From AG41 sp035943095 (GTDB lineage: Bacteria > Gemmatimonadota > Gemmatimonadetes > Gemmatimonadales > GWC2-71-9), in the NCBI GenBank assembly GCA_035943095.1, contig DASZCN010000038.1:1-42797 (forward strand): a stretch of 42,797 bases of DNA, given 5' to 3'. The notes under the pieces are model-generated. The model did no database searches. It had not been told where the DNA came from and saw only the letters and a list, made by a program, of their open reading frames with translations. A program made the translations under genes and the position numbers. Below are positions 39,714 to 42,797 of this stretch, piece after piece (positions within the stretch are counted from its first letter, which is position 1; every line of letters begins with the position of its first letter).

Positions 39714-42700
39714 GAGTCCAGTCTTGGTTGTGCCGCCTGGGCCTGGTGGTGGCGTCGGTGGCCGCGGTCGCGGGCTTCCCGTCGCGAGCCGCGGCGCAGA
39801 CGAGCACCGGCAGCATTCGCGGCTACGTCACAGACTCGGCCGGCACGCCGATGGAGGGCGCCCGTGTGGTCGCGGTGAGCGTGCTCTCAGGCGCGCAGCG
39901 CGAGGCCACGAGCCAGAGTCGGGGCTATTATGCGCTCCTCGGTCTCGTCCCCGGTGAGTATGACGTGACCGCACGTCAGATCGGCATGGCGCCTCAGAAG
40001 ATTCGCGCGCGCGTCCTGGTCGGCGGGGTGTATCCGTTGGACTTCAAGCTTGCGGCCAACGCCATTCAGCTGGAAGCCGTGACCATCGCTGCGGCGAGCG
40101 GCATCGAGACACGCACTTCCGAGGTCGCGACAAACATCACCCAAAAGCAAATCGAAGCTCTGCCGACCGCGAGCCGCAACTTTCTCGACCTGGCCGCCTT
40201 GGCGCCCGGGGTCACCGTATCCGAGGATCGGGTGAACGGAGTCGGGTTCCGAACCTTCCAAGGAGGCGGCTCGAGCCCGAATCAAAGCAACATTTTTGTC
40301 GACGGCACTAGCCTCAAGAACGACCTGACGGCCGGCGGTGTCAGCGGTCAGGACGCAAGCCGCGGCAACCCGTTCCCGCGGAACGCGATCCAGGAATACC
40401 GCGTCATCACCCAGAACTTCAAGGCCGAATACCAGGACGCCGCTAGTGCAATCATCACCGCGACCACGAAATCAGGTGGGAACAAGTGGGCGGGGACCGC
40501 GTCCTTCGGTTATCAGAACAAGGGTCTCGTGACGCTTGACACTTTCCAGATAGCGGCTAAGCACGTTGCCGATAGCATTGCCCAGGCAACCGGTAAGCCT
40601 TCGACGTTCAATAAGCCAGACTACACGCGGTCTCTCGTGAGCTTCAGCGTCGGCGGGCCAATACAGAAGGACAAGCTGTTCTTCTTCGGAGCGTACGAGG
40701 GGAATTACCAGAATCGTGACAACCTCATCTCCTTCACACCGCCGAATAACCCCAACCTCGCGCCGTTCAACCTCACACAATACAACGGGAACTTCACTTC
40801 GCCGTTCCGTGAGTCCCTCGGGTTCGGCAAGTTGACTTACAATATCAACGAAAAGTCCACACTCGAGTTCAGCGTCAGCGACCGACACGAAACCGACGTG
40901 CGGGACTTCGGCAACGTGAACTGCCCCTCCTCAATGTGCGCGTTCCAAGAAGCCGTCAATTATCGCGATAACGTGACGATCGGGCAGGCCAGGTACAATC
41001 GTTTCTCCGGTGCGTGGCTCAACGAGGTGAAGCTGGACTATTCACGGTTCCAACGGAACCCCGCCCCGAATACACCAGGAATGGTGGCTCAGGTCTTTCA
41101 CTACCCCGGCCAAGACGCACAGATCGGGAGCAACTTGAGCAGCCAGGACTTCGTTCAAAAAGGCTTTGGAATCCGTGACGACATTACGTACTCGGGCTTT
41201 CAAGGAGCCGGACAGCACGTTTTCAAGGGCGGCGTGAGCGTCGACTTCGACAGCTACGACATCAACAAGCGCAACAACGAAACCCCGAAGTTCGAGTATG
41301 CGCAGTACGTGGATCCCAACAGTTACGGTTGGACCACCGACACGACCGCTCTAAAGTTTAACTTCCGGAATCCTTTTGTCCTGTCGTATGGGACCGGCAT
41401 CGGCTTCGTCAGCACGAACAACACGCGGGTCGGCGCCTACATTCAGGACGACTGGAGCCCAACACCCCGGTTGACGTTCAATCTCGGTATCCGGTGGGAT
41501 TTCGAGACGAACATGATCAACACGAGCTACGTCACGCCGAAGGAGGTCGTCGATACTCTCACGCGGTATGTGGACTCGATGCCGGCGCCGCACTTGGACC
41601 TGAGTCGGTACATCAGCACGGGAAGCAACCGGAGCCCCTTCTACGGCGCCTTCCAGCCACGCATTGGGTTCTCGTATGCCCTGGACGCGGAAAGCAAGAC
41701 GACGGTGTTCGGCGGCTTCGGGATCTTCTACGATCGTTCGATCTTCGACTTCTCGGTCGACGAGATTCAGAAGCTCACGCATCCCACGTACACCATCCGC
41801 TTCGCCGACCCGGATTCGGCACCCAAGGCCGGACAAGTGGCCTGGAGCAACACCTACCTCACCACCGATACGGCAACCCTGAACGCCCTGGTCCACACCT
41901 CCGGCCTGCCGGAAGCCTTCTTGCTCGACAACAAGATGAAGCCACCCAAATCCACGCAGTGGAACCTGGGTGTGCGTCGAGTTCTGGGCGCCTGGGTCGG
42001 TGCCGTCACCTATCAGGGTCAACGTGGCACCAACCTTTTCACGTACAATTGGGCGAACTTTGGCCTGCAACCGAATGGTTCCTGTGTACCAGGCTGCCCC
42101 GGCTTCAACATCGGGGCACACGGGTTCGCGAATATCATCTACTCGACGAACGACGGGAAGACGTGGTATGACGCAGTTACGCTGCAGTTCGACCGTCCGT
42201 ACCGTCGTTCGAGTGACAACTTTGGATGGGGTGGAGGGGTCCAGTTCACGTACGCCAGACGCTCCATTGCCGGCGTCGATAACCTGAATGATATCACGTC
42301 GTCTTTCCCCGGCGGATTCCCGCGAGCGGTCGGCATCCCCAAGCACTCCGACAATGGTGGGAACGACGAGCGTCAACGCATCGTCGCCAACTGGGTGATG
42401 GACATGCCGTACCTCCTCGGGATCCAGTTCGGCGGGCTGCTCACGCTCGGTAGCGGCGCGAGGCTCGACATCGGCTGCGCCGCCCGGTTCTGCGGGCCGG
42501 GCACGTACGTCAACGGTGGGTTCACTCCCCCGGTGTACAATGGCGTAATCCCGGGAGGGTGGGCTTACCGCCGAATTGACCTCAAGTTTCGGAAGGACTT
42601 CCCGCCGTTCTCCGGCACCCAGCTCGGGGCGACGTTAGACCTGTTCAACATCTTCAACTTCCAGAACTTTGGCTGCTACGACGTCGGGTTCAATTCGCCC

Positions 42701-42772
42701 ACGCAAGGCCATTCCACCTGCCTGCTCAGTGACCCGCGCCGCGTCCAACTCGGCGCCGAGTATAGTTTCTGA
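39710..42772 (+). CDS. TonB-dependent receptor with N-terminal carboxypeptidase-regulatory-like domain (Oar/SusC-like, 1020 aa)
   Basis: ATG 39710 follows CAGGAGGGA and overlaps the lacI stop. The signal peptide ends near FPSRAAAQ. Residues about 30-115 are a carboxypeptidase-regulatory-like beta-sandwich (TGSIRGYVTDSAGTPMEGAR, GLVPGEYDVTARQIG). A plug domain follows (TSEVATNITQKQIEALPTAS, NFLDLAALAPGVTV, NIFVDGTSLKNDL), then the barrel with many aromatic-bounded strands and a terminal LGAEYSF. This is the large outer-membrane importer type common in Bacteroidota, Gemmatimonadota and Myxococcota. No SusD partner is visible before the window ends. Base composition from 40.1 to 42.3 kb is noticeably less GC-rich than the neighbouring genes. 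The substrate is unknown. Confidence 0.93.
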   Translation: MRVQSWLCRLGLVVASVAAVAGFPSRAAAQTSTGSIRGYVTDSAGTPMEGARVVAVSVLSGAQREATSQSRGYYALLGLVPGEYDVTARQIGMAPQKIRARVLVGGVYPLDFKLAANAIQLEAVTIAAASGIETRTSEVATNITQKQIEALPTASRNFLDLAALAPGVTVSEDRVNGVGFRTFQGGGSSPNQSNIFVDGTSLKNDLTAGGVSGQDASRGNPFPRNAIQEYRVITQNFKAEYQDAASAIITATTKSGGNKWAGTASFGYQNKGLVTLDTFQIAAKHVADSIAQATGKPSTFNKPDYTRSLVSFSVGGPIQKDKLFFFGAYEGNYQNRDNLISFTPPNNPNLAPFNLTQYNGNFTSPFRESLGFGKLTYNINEKSTLEFSVSDRHETDVRDFGNVNCPSSMCAFQEAVNYRDNVTIGQARYNRFSGAWLNEVKLDYSRFQRNPAPNTPGMVAQVFHYPGQDAQIGSNLSSQDFVQKGFGIRDDITYSGFQGAGQHVFKGGVSVDFDSYDINKRNNETPKFEYAQYVDPNSYGWTTDTTALKFNFRNPFVLSYGTGIGFVSTNNTRVGAYIQDDWSPTPRLTFNLGIRWDFETNMINTSYVTPKEVVDTLTRYVDSMPAPHLDLSRYISTGSNRSPFYGAFQPRIGFSYALDAESKTTVFGGFGIFYDRSIFDFSVDEIQKLTHPTYTIRFADPDSAPKAGQVAWSNTYLTTDTATLNALVHTSGLPEAFLLDNKMKPPKSTQWNLGVRRVLGAWVGAVTYQGQRGTNLFTYNWANFGLQPNGSCVPGCPGFNIGAHGFANIIYSTNDGKTWYDAVTLQFDRPYRRSSDNFGWGGGVQFTYARRSIAGVDNLNDITSSFPGGFPRAVGIPKHSDNGGNDERQRIVANWVMDMPYLLGIQFGGLLTLGSGARLDIGCAARFCGPGTYVNGGFTPPVYNGVIPGGWAYRRIDLKFRKDFPPFSGTQLGATLDLFNIFNFQNFGCYDVGFNSPTQGHSTCLLSDPRRVQLGAEYSF

Positions 42773-42797
42773 CCTCACCCGTTGCGGGCCATCGATG

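Noticed and set aside
1..42797. tRNA or rRNA genes, CRISPR arrays, insertion sequences, prophage genes
   Set aside because: No cloverleaf with a GGTTCGA-type arm, no rRNA signature, no regularly spaced repeats and no transposase or integrase motif was found on reading both strands.

Overview
The window is a gene-dense, high-GC stretch of about 43 kb with very short intergenic gaps, many GTG starts and many 1-17 nt overlaps between genes. It comes from a Gram-negative-type aerobe: there is an outer-membrane porin, a TonB-dependent receptor with an N-terminal regulatory-like domain, lipoproteins, a periplasmic HtrA protease and a caa3-type cytochrome oxidase. The gene style (trimeric-type PNP, Oar/SusC-like receptor next to a LacI regulator, caa3 oxidase, GC content) fits Gemmatimonadota or a neighbouring phylum. 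That placement is an inference; no marker was searched.

Layout. (1) 1-4.6 kb, minus strand: TrmH-family RNA methyltransferase, prepilin peptidase, a D1-only ClpB/ClpC-like AAA+ protein, a lipoprotein-like zinc peptidase, and a broken ffh in which the first 21 codons are joined out of frame to the M-domain region. (2) 4.67-6.2 kb, plus strand: thiD and a DUF2071 gene. (3) 6.2-9.9 kb, minus strand: a nucleoside-salvage operon reading 5'-nucleotidase remnant, adenosine deaminase with an extra beta-grasp-like N-terminus, CNT-type nucleoside transporter, purine nucleoside phosphorylase. (4) 9.96-28.3 kb: a phosphate island. It holds phoB-phoR, a GT4 glycosyltransferase / alkaline-phosphatase-superfamily / PAP2 operon, a phospholipase-C-like phosphoesterase, a porin with pstS, then pstC-pstA-pstB1-pstB2-phoU-ppx-ppk1-sixA-CHAD as one nearly gapless operon. 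(5) 28.3-34 kb: rhomboid protease, dnaK, HtrA-like protease and two small membrane proteins. (6) 34-38.6 kb, minus strand: caa3 oxidase coxB-coxA-coxC-coxD-ctaG. (7) 38.6-42.8 kb: a LacI-family regulator and a large TonB-dependent receptor.

The strongest system-level signal is in part 4. Five sites share one architecture, two CGTTAC-like half-sites exactly 11 bp apart, and each sits upstream of a phosphate-related transcription unit: 5'-nucleotidase/phoBR, glycosyltransferase operon, phospholipase C, porin-pstS and pstC-CHAD. I read these as the PhoB boxes of this organism. Together the genes would sense phosphate, scavenge it from nucleotides and lipids, remodel membrane lipids, import phosphate through a porin and an ABC transporter with two ATPase genes, and store it as polyphosphate next to a polyphosphate-associated CHAD protein and a phosphohistidine phosphatase.

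No tRNA, rRNA, CRISPR array, transposase or phage gene was recognised. Two genes (ffh, 5'-nucleotidase) keep their beginnings but have lost their middles, which calls for a check of the assembly at those junctions.
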